Below, piece by piece: positions 33,398-41,481 of a stretch of DNA of 64,000 nt (positions within the stretch are counted from its first letter, which is position 1; each line of letters starts with the position of its first letter). Source of the DNA: Stappia sp. MMSF_3263. GTDB taxonomy: Bacteria; Pseudomonadota; Alphaproteobacteria; Rhizobiales; Stappiaceae. Below the pieces are notes generated by a model. It did not search any database, was not told the origin of the DNA, and saw nothing but the letters and a program-made list of their open reading frames with translations. The position numbers were made by a program, and so were the translations under genes. The stretch spans positions 62,001 through 126,000 of the forward strand of contig NZ_JASHIK010000009.1 of NCBI RefSeq assembly GCF_030733745.1, written 5' to 3'.

Positions 33398-34556
33398 CGT
33401 CCCGGTAGAGATCCTCGTAGCGCTGCGCGGTACCGGCCCAGGAGTAGGTGTCGGCGACCGCCATCACCTGCGCGCGCACCGCGGCGGGCGCCTTCACCAG
33501 GGCCGCATGGGCTTTCTCGATCAGGCGCGCGGTCGTGGGCGGATCGGTGAAATCGCAAAGCGAAATGCCCTCATGCCTGGCCGCGAAGGCGGAGAAGGCG
33601 GCATTGCGTTGCACCACGGGCATCAAGCCGGCACTCATCGCCTCGATCAGTGCGATGCCGAAACCCTCGTAGGCGGAGGCGCTGACGAACAGGCTGTTGC
33701 GCGCCAGGATGTCCCGGATCTGCGCGTCGGACGGGCCGATATGCAGGTGGACCTTCTCGGTGAGCCCGCGCGCGGCGATCATCCGCGTCACGTCTTCCGC
33801 GCTCCAGTCGAACGGGGTGCCGATAATGTCGAGTGTCCAGTTGTCGTCGCGCGCGTTCAGGTCCGCCATCGCGTCGAGCAACAGGTCGACCCGTTTGTTG
33901 ATGGCCAGCCGGCCGATGGTGACGAGGCTGCGGCGCGGAACGCGGGAGCCGCAATCTCCGAACTTGCCGAGGTCGACACCGTTCTCGATCAGCCGCACCT
34001 TCGACGGCGCGATCTCGGAGAATTTCTCATAATCGCTCTGGCTGCAGCAGGCGACTGCGCTGTAGCGGTTGGCGGTCAGCCGGGTCACCGTGCGGAACCA
34101 GATCTGCTTGAGCAGGCGGTAGTCCTGGCTGTGAAAGAAGCCGCCATGGGTGGTGGCGACCATCGGTTTGCCGTGGAACGGCGCGGCAAAGGCGAGCGCG
34201 TCGAAGAAGAAGTCGACGGCATGCACGTGAACGAGATCCGCGTCGCGGATCGCCGACAGGATGCGGGGCGACATGGGATAGCGCGGCGAGCCGAAATAGG
34301 GCAGTCGCTCGATCTCGATCCCGTCGATCACCTCATGCGCCGGCAGCTTGCCGCCGGCGCCGCGAAACACCTCGTCGCAGGTGACGATGCGGATGCGCTT
34401 GAACCGGCCCTGCTGGCGCGCGGCCAGGCTGGCGACGAAATCCTCCAGCCCGCCGATGCTCGGCTTGTACTGGCGCACCACGTGCACGAGCGTGTCGCCG
34501 GCAAAGACCGGTTCCTGCCCGCCCGCGTCGCTCTCCAGGGGCTCGTTCTCGTGCAT
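33384..34556 (-). CDS. GT4 family glycosyltransferase
   Basis: A 390-residue GT-B enzyme. The N-terminal acceptor domain has VVRQYKPSIGGLEDFVASLAA, the classic GG loop. The C-terminal donor domain has VTIGRLAINKRVDLLLDAMA (~215-235) and SAYEGFGIALIEAMSAGLMPVV (~300-322) with the E-x7-E motif. It likely uses a nucleotide sugar to extend the polysaccharide repeat on the cytoplasmic face. The ATG at 34556 is used; a GTG at 34568 would overlap the deacetylase stop (GTGA) and has a GGGAG seven bases upstream, so it is an equal candidate. It converges with the polymerase gene, overlapping by 14 bases. Confidence 0.88.
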   Translation of the reverse strand: MHENEPLESDAGGQEPVFAGDTLVHVVRQYKPSIGGLEDFVASLAARQQGRFKRIRIVTCDEVFRGAGGKLPAHEVIDGIEIERLPYFGSPRYPMSPRILSAIRDADLVHVHAVDFFFDALAFAAPFHGKPMVATTHGGFFHSQDYRLLKQIWFRTVTRLTANRYSAVACCSQSDYEKFSEIAPSKVRLIENGVDLGKFGDCGSRVPRRSLVTIGRLAINKRVDLLLDAMADLNARDDNWTLDIIGTPFDWSAEDVTRMIAARGLTEKVHLHIGPSDAQIRDILARNSLFVSASAYEGFGIALIEAMSAGLMPVVQRNAAFSAFAARHEGISLCDFTDPPTTARLIEKAHAALVKAPAAVRAQVMAVADTYSWAGTAQRYEDLYRDVTGR

Positions 34557-34564
34557 CGCCGCCC

Positions 34565-35650
34565 TCACGTGACCGCTCCCGCGAGGCCTGCAAGCGGGCT
34601 TCCGCCACGGCTTGCAAGAGCGCGGAACAGGCCGGCCATGCCGCAGGCGGTGTAAGCGGCACCGTCTTCGGTGTATTCGGCATTCTGCCGGGGCAGGGTG
34701 AAGGGGCTGTCGACATGTTCGCTGAACAGGCACCCCGGCGTGGTCGTGACGGCCGAGCGGAACCCGGCCTCGCGGGCGATACGCGGCTCGCGTGGTCCGG
34801 ACAGCGACGGTGCGCCGTAAGGATAGGCGAAATGCGGAACCTCCCGCTGCAGGCGGTCCTCCAGGAAGCGCTTGTTGTCGGTCATCTCGGCGCGCACATC
34901 CGCGTCGTCCAGGAGGGAAAGCGCCCGGTGGCTCACCGTGTGGGCGCCGATCTCGATCAGCGGGTGACGGTCGGCGGCGATCATGTCGGCCTCGTCGATG
35001 GCGGCGCGCTCGACAATGTCGGCAAGGTCGATGCCATGGCGCGCGAAGGTCGGGCCGAGCGTTTCGGCGCGGCGGAAATCACCCCACACCCAGGCGAGCG
35101 CGCGGCGCAGGCCCGCGATCTTGCTGCCGAGATCCGGACAGGAATAGTGCACGCCCATCGGTTCGATGTCGATCAATTCGCGGTCGCGGAACAGTGCCGT
35201 CAGGCCGAGCCACCAGGCGTTGATGTCGCGGGCGATCATGCCGGTCGGCACATAGATCGTCGCGGGCGCCTCGAACCGCTCCATGACCGGCAGGGCGAGA
35301 TCGATGTTCGAGCGATACCCGTCGTCGAAGGTGAGCACGGCGAAACGGCGCGCCGCCGGATCCTTCAACCGGCGCTGCGCTTCGTCGAGGGTGACGATGT
35401 CGCGGCCGGACTTGCGCAAATAAGCCAGGATCCGCTCGAAATCGCCGATGCGGCACCCCTGGTCGAGGTCGCGGCGCGGATCGTGGGTGAAGTCGTGGAA
35501 CATCAGGATCACGCCGCGCCCGCCATAACGGGCTGCGACCAGGCGGGTCGCGCCGCTTGCGGACAGCACGCGCAATCCAAGCGTCTTGACGCGGCGCTTC
35601 CAGCGGTCCGCCCGGCTCAGTCTTGGCGTGATGGTCTGTTGCGCAACCAT
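34565..35650 (-). CDS. Polysaccharide deacetylase (NodB-homology, CE4)
   Basis: A 361-residue CE4 deacetylase. Motif 1 is TFDDGYRSNIDLALPVME (about 111-128) with the catalytic base and metal Asp pair. Motif 2 is GAHTVSHRALSLL, with both metal-binding His as H-T-V-S-H. Motif 3 is HFAYPYG. All three look intact. No signal peptide is seen, so it may act in the cytoplasm or at the membrane, as holdfast HfsH is thought to. The first ORF Met (35737) has no ribosome binding site; 35650 follows AGGAC and is preferred. It is co-transcribed with the GT4 gene downstream. Confidence 0.87.
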   Translation of the reverse strand: MVAQQTITPRLSRADRWKRRVKTLGLRVLSASGATRLVAARYGGRGVILMFHDFTHDPRRDLDQGCRIGDFERILAYLRKSGRDIVTLDEAQRRLKDPAARRFAVLTFDDGYRSNIDLALPVMERFEAPATIYVPTGMIARDINAWWLGLTALFRDRELIDIEPMGVHYSCPDLGSKIAGLRRALAWVWGDFRRAETLGPTFARHGIDLADIVERAAIDEADMIAADRHPLIEIGAHTVSHRALSLLDDADVRAEMTDNKRFLEDRLQREVPHFAYPYGAPSLSGPREPRIAREAGFRSAVTTTPGCLFSEHVDSPFTLPRQNAEYTEDGAAYTACGMAGLFRALASRGGSPLAGLAGAVT

Positions 35651-36040
35651 GCGTCCTGCGAAATGTCCTGTTGCGGCCGGCCTTGCCGGCTCCGGAACCT
35701 GCCTCGCGCCGTGCGGGCAGGGCTTGATCTCCTGCACGCTAGCCGCCGCGCGTGAACGACAGGTTGAAGTTTCGCCCTGCCGGCGACCGATTGCCGGTTT
35801 GGTAAAGCAATCGTGAACACGGGCGGCCGCCCGGGACGGCCCGATCCGGGTATGGATTTACCGGAAAGGTCCGGTTAAGCCCATTGAACGTTTTTCACCG
35901 CCGCAAAGCGCTCTCCGGGTTGGGGACACGGCAGGTTAAGATGTCCGGGCTATTGATCTTCCGATCATCGGCAGGGTCGGGCCGTCCGCCAGGACCGGGC
36001 CCCTGCCTTCTGGAAACGGACCGAGGATACCACTGGCTCC
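35651..36040. other. Divergent control region of the two halves of the polysaccharide cluster
   Basis: This 390-base gap separates the minus-strand deacetylase unit from the plus-strand GT4-flippase unit. I see no gene. ACCGGA-AAGG-TCCGGT (35860-35875) is a perfect inverted repeat, a possible operator. TTAAGCCCATTGAAC just after it resembles an imperfect TTAA-N7-TTAA CtrA box. The region is AT-richer than its flanks, as expected for a promoter. Confidence 0.5.
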
Positions 36041-37267
36041 ATGCGCATATTGATGCCTTGCGCCGCGTTCCCGCCCTTTGCCGACGGGGGAGGGCCGGTC
36101 TCCTCCCTGTTGCTGGCGAAGATGCTGGTCGCAGCCGGCCACGAGGTGCGCGTCGTCAATGTCGGCGATGACGACCGGCACGAGGTCTACGAGGGCGTTC
36201 CCGTCCACCGCATCCCCAGTCTCAACATCTACTGGAACTATTACACGCCCAGGCCCGCCTGGAAGAAGCTCGTCTGGCATGCGCTGGAGAACGGCAATCC
36301 GCGTGCCTTTCTCGCGATGCGCCGGGAGATTGCCGACTTCAGGCCCGACGTCATGCTGACGGTGAGCATCGAGAACACCAATGTCGCCTCCTGGGCGGCG
36401 GCGCGCGCAGCCGGCATCCCGGTCGCGCACACCATCTTCAGCGCCTTCATGATGTGCTGGAACGGCGTCATGCAGCGCGAGGGAGAGAACTGCCGCAGCC
36501 AGTGCGCCAGCTGCTATGCCGGGTCTTTCGGCCGCCGGCAGTTCTCGCGTCTCGTCGATGCGGTGATCGGCGAATCCCGGGACATCGTCCAGCGCCATCT
36601 CGACGAGGGGTATTTCCCCCGGGCAACGCCCTACCGGGTTCCCGCGGTGATCGACGCGGTGCATGCGAACGCGCCGCGCACCCTTGCCGCCGGACGACCG
36701 TTCCGCGTCGGCTTTCTCGGCGTCCAGACACGCTTCAAGGGATTTGCGGTTCTCGCGGAGGCCGCGCGCCGGCTGGTCCCGCACGACAATGTCGAGTTCG
36801 TCATCGGCGGCACCGGCCGCGACAGCTTCGCGGAGGAAACCCGGGCGCTGTTCCCGGCCGAGCGCACGACGTTCCTCGGCTGGACGACACCGGCAGAGTT
36901 CTTTCCGCAGGTCGACCTTCTGGTCTATCCGACCATCGGCCGCGAGGCGTTCGGCCGGGCGACGATCGAGGCGTTCTCGCATGCGGTGCCGGTGATCTCG
37001 ACCGACATCGGCGGGGTGGCGGAAAACATCGAGGGCGGCGTCAACGGATATCACGCCGCGGCCGGCGACCCGGTCGCCCTTGCGGCCTGTATCGAGAAGA
37101 TCGCCGGATCGCCGGACCTCTACGCCCGGCTGTCGCGGGGGGCGCTCGAGGCGGCCGCGGACTATCTCGAACCGGCGGTGCGCACGATCCTGGAAACCGC
37201 GCTTGCCGAGACGCTGGCGCGTCGCGGGGCGCCGGCGGGCCGGGACCTGCGGGAGGCGGCCAGATGA
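36041..37267 (+). CDS. GT4 family glycosyltransferase with Cys cluster
   Basis: A 408-residue GT-B enzyme with the N-terminal ILMPCAAFPPFADGGGPVSS loop. The C-terminal donor part shows VGFLGVQTRFKGFAVLAEAARR (~220-241) and EAFGRATIEAFSHAVPVISTDIGG (~302-325). A CRSQCASC cluster at about residues 151-158 is unusual for GT4 proteins and may bind a metal or form disulfides. It starts the plus-strand unit; the end overlaps the flippase start (ATGA). The ribosome binding site is weak (GAGG 17 bases upstream). Confidence 0.87.
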   Translation: MRILMPCAAFPPFADGGGPVSSLLLAKMLVAAGHEVRVVNVGDDDRHEVYEGVPVHRIPSLNIYWNYYTPRPAWKKLVWHALENGNPRAFLAMRREIADFRPDVMLTVSIENTNVASWAAARAAGIPVAHTIFSAFMMCWNGVMQREGENCRSQCASCYAGSFGRRQFSRLVDAVIGESRDIVQRHLDEGYFPRATPYRVPAVIDAVHANAPRTLAAGRPFRVGFLGVQTRFKGFAVLAEAARRLVPHDNVEFVIGGTGRDSFAEETRALFPAERTTFLGWTTPAEFFPQVDLLVYPTIGREAFGRATIEAFSHAVPVISTDIGGVAENIEGGVNGYHAAAGDPVALAACIEKIAGSPDLYARLSRGALEAAADYLEPAVRTILETALAETLARRGAPAGRDLREAAR

Positions 37268-38652
37268 GACGGCTTCTGGCGCTCGCCGGGCGGGGCGACA
37301 TCAAGCGGCTGTTCTGGTCGCTGTTCAGCCGGTTCGGCAGCACGGTGCTCAGCTTCGCGGCGCTGTTTGCAGCCAGCCACGCGCTGGAGACCGCCGAATA
37401 CGGCCTTTACATCTTCCTGTTCTCGGTCGGCACCTCGCTTGGCGTGATCTTCGTCTTTGGCCAGCATGTCGTTCTGGTGAAGCATTTCCGGCTGAAGGAC
37501 CATGCCCGGGGCGAGACCAACCAGGCGCTCTTCGTCTTCAACGCGCTCTGGCTGGCGGCCGGCTGCGGCGGCCAGCTTGTCGCCGCCCTCGTGCTGTGGT
37601 GGTTCGCCGACGGGTTGCCGAGCCCTTACAACGCGCTGCCGATCGCGCTGCTGTTCGGCGCCGTGTTCACGCTCAGCGAGTATCTCCAGAACTATTTCCG
37701 CATCCACGGCCAGATCGTGCTGGCGCTGGTGCCGCGCGAAAACCTCTGGCGCCTGCTCTGCGCCCTTGTCCTGCCGCTGCTGGCCTGGGCCGGCTATCTG
37801 ACCAGCGGCGCGGCGGCAACCGAGATCGTCACCGGCCTGCTTGTTGTCACGGTCGGCTACCAGGTGGCCCGCTTCGTCGCGCAGGAGGGTCTTGCCTTCC
37901 TGCGGCCGCCGGCGCGCAGTGGCGACATTCCCTGGCGGCGGTGGAACCGCGAGACGCTGAATTTCACGGCCAACGGCTTCTTCAATTCGGCCGCCTCCTA
38001 TCTGGAAACGATCCTGATCGGCATCGCCATCGGGCTGGAGGTCGCCGCCTTCTATTTCGTCGCCTATCGCATCGCCATGCTGCTGACGCTGCCGGTGCTG
38101 GCCATCGACACCGTGAGCGTGCCGCTGATCTCGGCCAAGTTCCAGGAAAACGACCGTGCCGGGGCGCAGCGTCTCGTGGCGATGCTGTCGGCGGGAAGCT
38201 TCGCCCTCGCCGTGGTCGGCGGCGTCTTCCTGTTCGTTCTCGGTCCCTTCATCCTGCATCTGTTCGACCCGGCCTTCGTCCAGCATTTCGACGTGCTGGT
38301 GCTGCTCTCGCTGGCAGCGATCAGCCATGCCTTCTTCGGTCCGGGCACCTGGCTGATCATGATAGGCGGGGGCGAATCCTACCTGCTTCGGATGCGCAGC
38401 GTCGTCTTCGTCTTCTACGGCGCCATGCTCTACGTGCTCGGCACCCGCTACGGCCTCGACGGCGTCGCCATCGCCGGCTGGATCCAGCTCGTCGCGGTGC
38501 ATCTGCTGTCGCGGCGCTGGGTCATGCGCAACTGGCAGGTCGACAACATGGCAACCGCCTTCTTTCGACTGCGCCGCGCGGACCGGCGCGCGCGGGAGGC
38601 GGGCGGGCCGGTCCCGATTCCGGCGAGGGGAGGCGGCGATGGCGCCGTCTAG
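37264..38652 (+). CDS. Wzx-like polysaccharide flippase
   Basis: A 462-residue membrane protein with about 12 helices in the MATE/polysaccharide-transporter pattern: a first helix after LFWSLFSRFGSTVLSFAALFAAS, then paired helices to about residue 430 and a basic Pro/Gly-rich tail. It would move lipid-linked repeats across the inner membrane for polymerisation by the Wzy-like protein. The ATG at 37264 overlaps the GT4 stop. A long upstream open extension of this frame runs through the GT4 gene and is not coding. Its 3' end overlaps the GH5 gene by 14 bases. Confidence 0.87.
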   Translation: MRRLLALAGRGDIKRLFWSLFSRFGSTVLSFAALFAASHALETAEYGLYIFLFSVGTSLGVIFVFGQHVVLVKHFRLKDHARGETNQALFVFNALWLAAGCGGQLVAALVLWWFADGLPSPYNALPIALLFGAVFTLSEYLQNYFRIHGQIVLALVPRENLWRLLCALVLPLLAWAGYLTSGAAATEIVTGLLVVTVGYQVARFVAQEGLAFLRPPARSGDIPWRRWNRETLNFTANGFFNSAASYLETILIGIAIGLEVAAFYFVAYRIAMLLTLPVLAIDTVSVPLISAKFQENDRAGAQRLVAMLSAGSFALAVVGGVFLFVLGPFILHLFDPAFVQHFDVLVLLSLAAISHAFFGPGTWLIMIGGGESYLLRMRSVVFVFYGAMLYVLGTRYGLDGVAIAGWIQLVAVHLLSRRWVMRNWQVDNMATAFFRLRRADRRAREAGGPVPIPARGGGDGAV

Positions 38653-39694
38653 TCGGCCGCTGCGCCGGTTCGCGGCAGCCCTTGCGGCGCTGGCAACGCT
38701 GCTGCCCGCACCGGGGCTGGCCGAGTGCCTGCGCGGCGCCAATGTGGCGGGCGCGGAGTTCGGCGACCTGCCGGGCGTCGCCGGCCGGACCTACATCTAT
38801 CCCTCGCGGGCAACGCTTGCCTATCTGCGCGGCAAGGGCATGAACGTTGTCCGCCTGCCGTTCCGCTGGGAGCGGTTGCAGCCGCGCCTGAACGCGCCGC
38901 TCGACAAGGCCGAGCTGGCACGCATCGACGAGACGGTGGCAATGGCCACCGGCATGGGCCTCGCCGTCATTCTCGACCCGCACAACTATGCGAAGTATCG
39001 CGGGCACATGGTCGGATCGGCAAAGGCGCCATCCTCGGCCTTTGCCGATTTCTGGCGACGCCTGGCGCCCCGCTATGCCGGGCGCGGCGACGTCATCTAT
39101 CTCCTGATGAACGAGCCGGCGCATATCTCCGCCGCCGACTGGCTGCCGTCCGTCAACGCCGCGATTGCCGCGATCCGCGAGGCGGGCGCCGACAATCTCG
39201 TCATGGTGCCCGGCACCATCTGGACCGGCGCCTCGCACTGGTTCGAGGATCAGCCCGGCGGTTCCAACGCCGAGGTGCTGGCACGCGTCGCCGACCCGCT
39301 CAACCGCTACGCCTTTGACATCCATCAGTACCTCGATGCCGACTTCTCGGGCACCAAGACCGCCTGCGACCGGGTCGGGGACGCCGTTGCCGCCGTCGAC
39401 GCGATGACGCGCTGGCTTGCCGAGACCGGCAACAGCGCGTTTCTGGGCGAGTTCGGCGGTCATCCGCGTCCCGACTGCTATCGTGGCCTGGCGCGCATGG
39501 TCGGGCGTATCAACTCCCGGCCTGACGTCTGGCTCGGCTGGGCGATCTGGGCGGCCGGCGACTGGTGGGGCGACTACCCCCTTTCCGTCCAGCCGGTCGA
39601 GGGCGGCGACCGGCCGCAACTGGTCGCGATCTCGCGGCTGATCGAGCGACGCAGCCCGGAGGAAAAGGCGTGCAGCGCCTTGAAGAGACAATGA
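38639..39694 (+). CDS. Secreted GH5 glycoside hydrolase (endoglucanase-like)
   Basis: A 351-residue family 5 glycosidase. Residues 1-~28 are a signal peptide ending at GLAE. The (beta/alpha)8 barrel carries NVVRLPFRWERLQP near the start, the acid/base Glu159 in LLMNEPAH and the nucleophile Glu271 in FLGEFGG, with HQY between them. It should cut beta-linked glucan or mannan chains in the periplasm. Placement within the polysaccharide operon suggests trimming or release of the polymer rather than plant-cell-wall degradation. It overlaps the genes before and after it. Confidence 0.9.
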   Translation: MAPSSRPLRRFAAALAALATLLPAPGLAECLRGANVAGAEFGDLPGVAGRTYIYPSRATLAYLRGKGMNVVRLPFRWERLQPRLNAPLDKAELARIDETVAMATGMGLAVILDPHNYAKYRGHMVGSAKAPSSAFADFWRRLAPRYAGRGDVIYLLMNEPAHISAADWLPSVNAAIAAIREAGADNLVMVPGTIWTGASHWFEDQPGGSNAEVLARVADPLNRYAFDIHQYLDADFSGTKTACDRVGDAVAAVDAMTRWLAETGNSAFLGEFGGHPRPDCYRGLARMVGRINSRPDVWLGWAIWAAGDWWGDYPLSVQPVEGGDRPQLVAISRLIERRSPEEKACSALKRQ

Positions 39695-41481
39695 ACCGGC
39701 GCGCGCTCGAGGCGATGCGCCCGCTTTGCCTGGCGCAGACCTTCGCCCAGTTGCATCCGGCGGAGGGCGATGTCGGCATCGTCATCTGCGAGCCCTGGGG
39801 TTACGAGGCGCTCTGTGCCCGCCGCTCCCTGCGCATCCTCGCCGACCGGCTGGCGGGTCTCGGCTATCCGGTGCTGCGCTACGACCAGCCCGGCTCCGGG
39901 GACGCGGCCGCGGAGGCCGCCGATATCGACGGCCTGGAACCGTTCCAGGCGACCCTTGCCGAGGCCTGTGACACCCTGCGCCGGGTAACGGGCGTGCGTG
40001 CGGTCGTGCTTGTCGGGCTTGGCCTGGGGGCGGCCTTGGCGGCACGCCATGCCGAGATTCATCCCGGGGGAACGTCCGGCCTTGTACTGCTCGCGCCGGT
40101 CGTGAAGGGCCGCACCTGGCTGCGCGAGGTGCAGGCGCGCGCCATGATGATCGGCGAACTGACCGGCAGTGCGCCCGAGCCGCGCGCCGGCGAGGCGCTG
40201 GCGATCGCCGGCCTGCCGATGAGCGAGGGGCTTGCCGGCGAGATTCGCGGCCTCGACATCTCCGCAACGGCGCTTGCAGGCGATCTTCCGGTGCTGGTGC
40301 TGGCCCGGGACGGGCGCCCGGCCGAACTCGCCCTTGCCGCCTCGCTCTGCGCGGACGCGGAAAGCGGGCAGGGCGTCATGGCGGGGTATGACGAGATGAT
40401 GGGCGACCCGACCGGCGCCGTGCCGCCGCTTGCCGATTTCGGCCGGGTCGAAGCCTGGCTGCAGCATGCGCGTCCCTGCCGGCCCGGGAATGACGCCGGC
40501 GCCGCGGCGCCCGCCTTGCCGCCGGCGGTTCTTGGCATCGATGGCGTCACCGAGGAGGCGCTGGTTTTCGGCGCGCAGGAAAATCTCTACGGCATCTGGT
40601 GCGCGCCGCGCGCGGACGCTGTGCCTGGAATGCGTCCTGTTATCCTGCTCAATGCCGGCGGCGTTCCACATGCGGGCTGGGCGCGGGGCACGGTGGAGCT
40701 CGCCCGGGGCCTGGCGCGATCCGGCATTGCCTCGCTGCGTTTCGACGTGGCCGATATCGGCGACAGCCGGCCCGGGCCCGGCGCTCCGCCGGTGGTTCAT
40801 TATCACCCGGACCAGAACGGGGAACTCGCCGCGGCGCTCGACCTGGCGCTTGCCCGCGTGCCGGCGGACGGCGCGGTTGTCACCGGGGCCTGCGGCGGCG
40901 CCTACCTGGCGCTCAATGGCGCGGTCGCGGATCCGCGCGTCGCCCATGTGGTCGCGGTCAACCTGCAGCGCTTCCTCTGGGATCCGCGCGACGACGTGGC
41001 GGAGGTGCTGCGCTTCGGTCACGCCTCGGCGCGCGACTACGGCCGCAAGATGCTGAGCGTGGAAAAGTGGAAGCGGGTGCTTTCGGGCAAGACCAGCGCC
41101 TTCGGCATCCTGCGCAGCCTGGCCAACCGGGCCTACCGAACCGGCGAACGGCGTCTTGCGCCCTGGCTCTTCGGCCTGCTGCCCTTCTCACGGCTGTACA
41201 ACACCGTCCACGCCAACCTGGCGGCCCTGGCCCGCCGCGATGTCACGGTCGATCTGGTTTTCAGCGAGGGCGATCCGGGGCTCGCGCAGATGGATCTCTT
41301 CTTCGGCGCCGGCTGGTCGCGGCTCGATGCCTTTGCAAACATGCGGGTCACGATGCTCGCCGATGCCGATCACAACCTGACGCCGCGCGCCGCGCGCCGG
41401 ATCGTCGCCGACCATGTCACGGTCGCGGCTGCTGCCTTGCGCGCGTCCGAGGAACGGTCGGGTGATCAGGCGGCGGAATAG
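39691..41481 (+). CDS. Tandem alpha/beta-hydrolase protein of the polysaccharide cluster
   Basis: A 596-residue protein of two alpha/beta-hydrolase units (about 15-265 and 310-590). In unit 1 the nucleophile elbow reads G109-L-G-L-G113, so the catalytic Ser is Gly and the unit is probably inactive. In unit 2 it reads G399-A-C401-G-G403, a Cys in place of Ser, with a later DADHNLTP supplying the His. Similar double hydrolases occur near exopolysaccharide and exosortase loci; substrate and reaction are unknown. The ATG at 39691 overlaps the GH5 stop. Its end converges with the GH2 gene, overlapping 16 bases. Confidence 0.75.
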   Translation: MNRRALEAMRPLCLAQTFAQLHPAEGDVGIVICEPWGYEALCARRSLRILADRLAGLGYPVLRYDQPGSGDAAAEAADIDGLEPFQATLAEACDTLRRVTGVRAVVLVGLGLGAALAARHAEIHPGGTSGLVLLAPVVKGRTWLREVQARAMMIGELTGSAPEPRAGEALAIAGLPMSEGLAGEIRGLDISATALAGDLPVLVLARDGRPAELALAASLCADAESGQGVMAGYDEMMGDPTGAVPPLADFGRVEAWLQHARPCRPGNDAGAAAPALPPAVLGIDGVTEEALVFGAQENLYGIWCAPRADAVPGMRPVILLNAGGVPHAGWARGTVELARGLARSGIASLRFDVADIGDSRPGPGAPPVVHYHPDQNGELAAALDLALARVPADGAVVTGACGGAYLALNGAVADPRVAHVVAVNLQRFLWDPRDDVAEVLRFGHASARDYGRKMLSVEKWKRVLSGKTSAFGILRSLANRAYRTGERRLAPWLFGLLPFSRLYNTVHANLAALARRDVTVDLVFSEGDPGLAQMDLFFGAGWSRLDAFANMRVTMLADADHNLTPRAARRIVADHVTVAAAALRASEERSGDQAAE

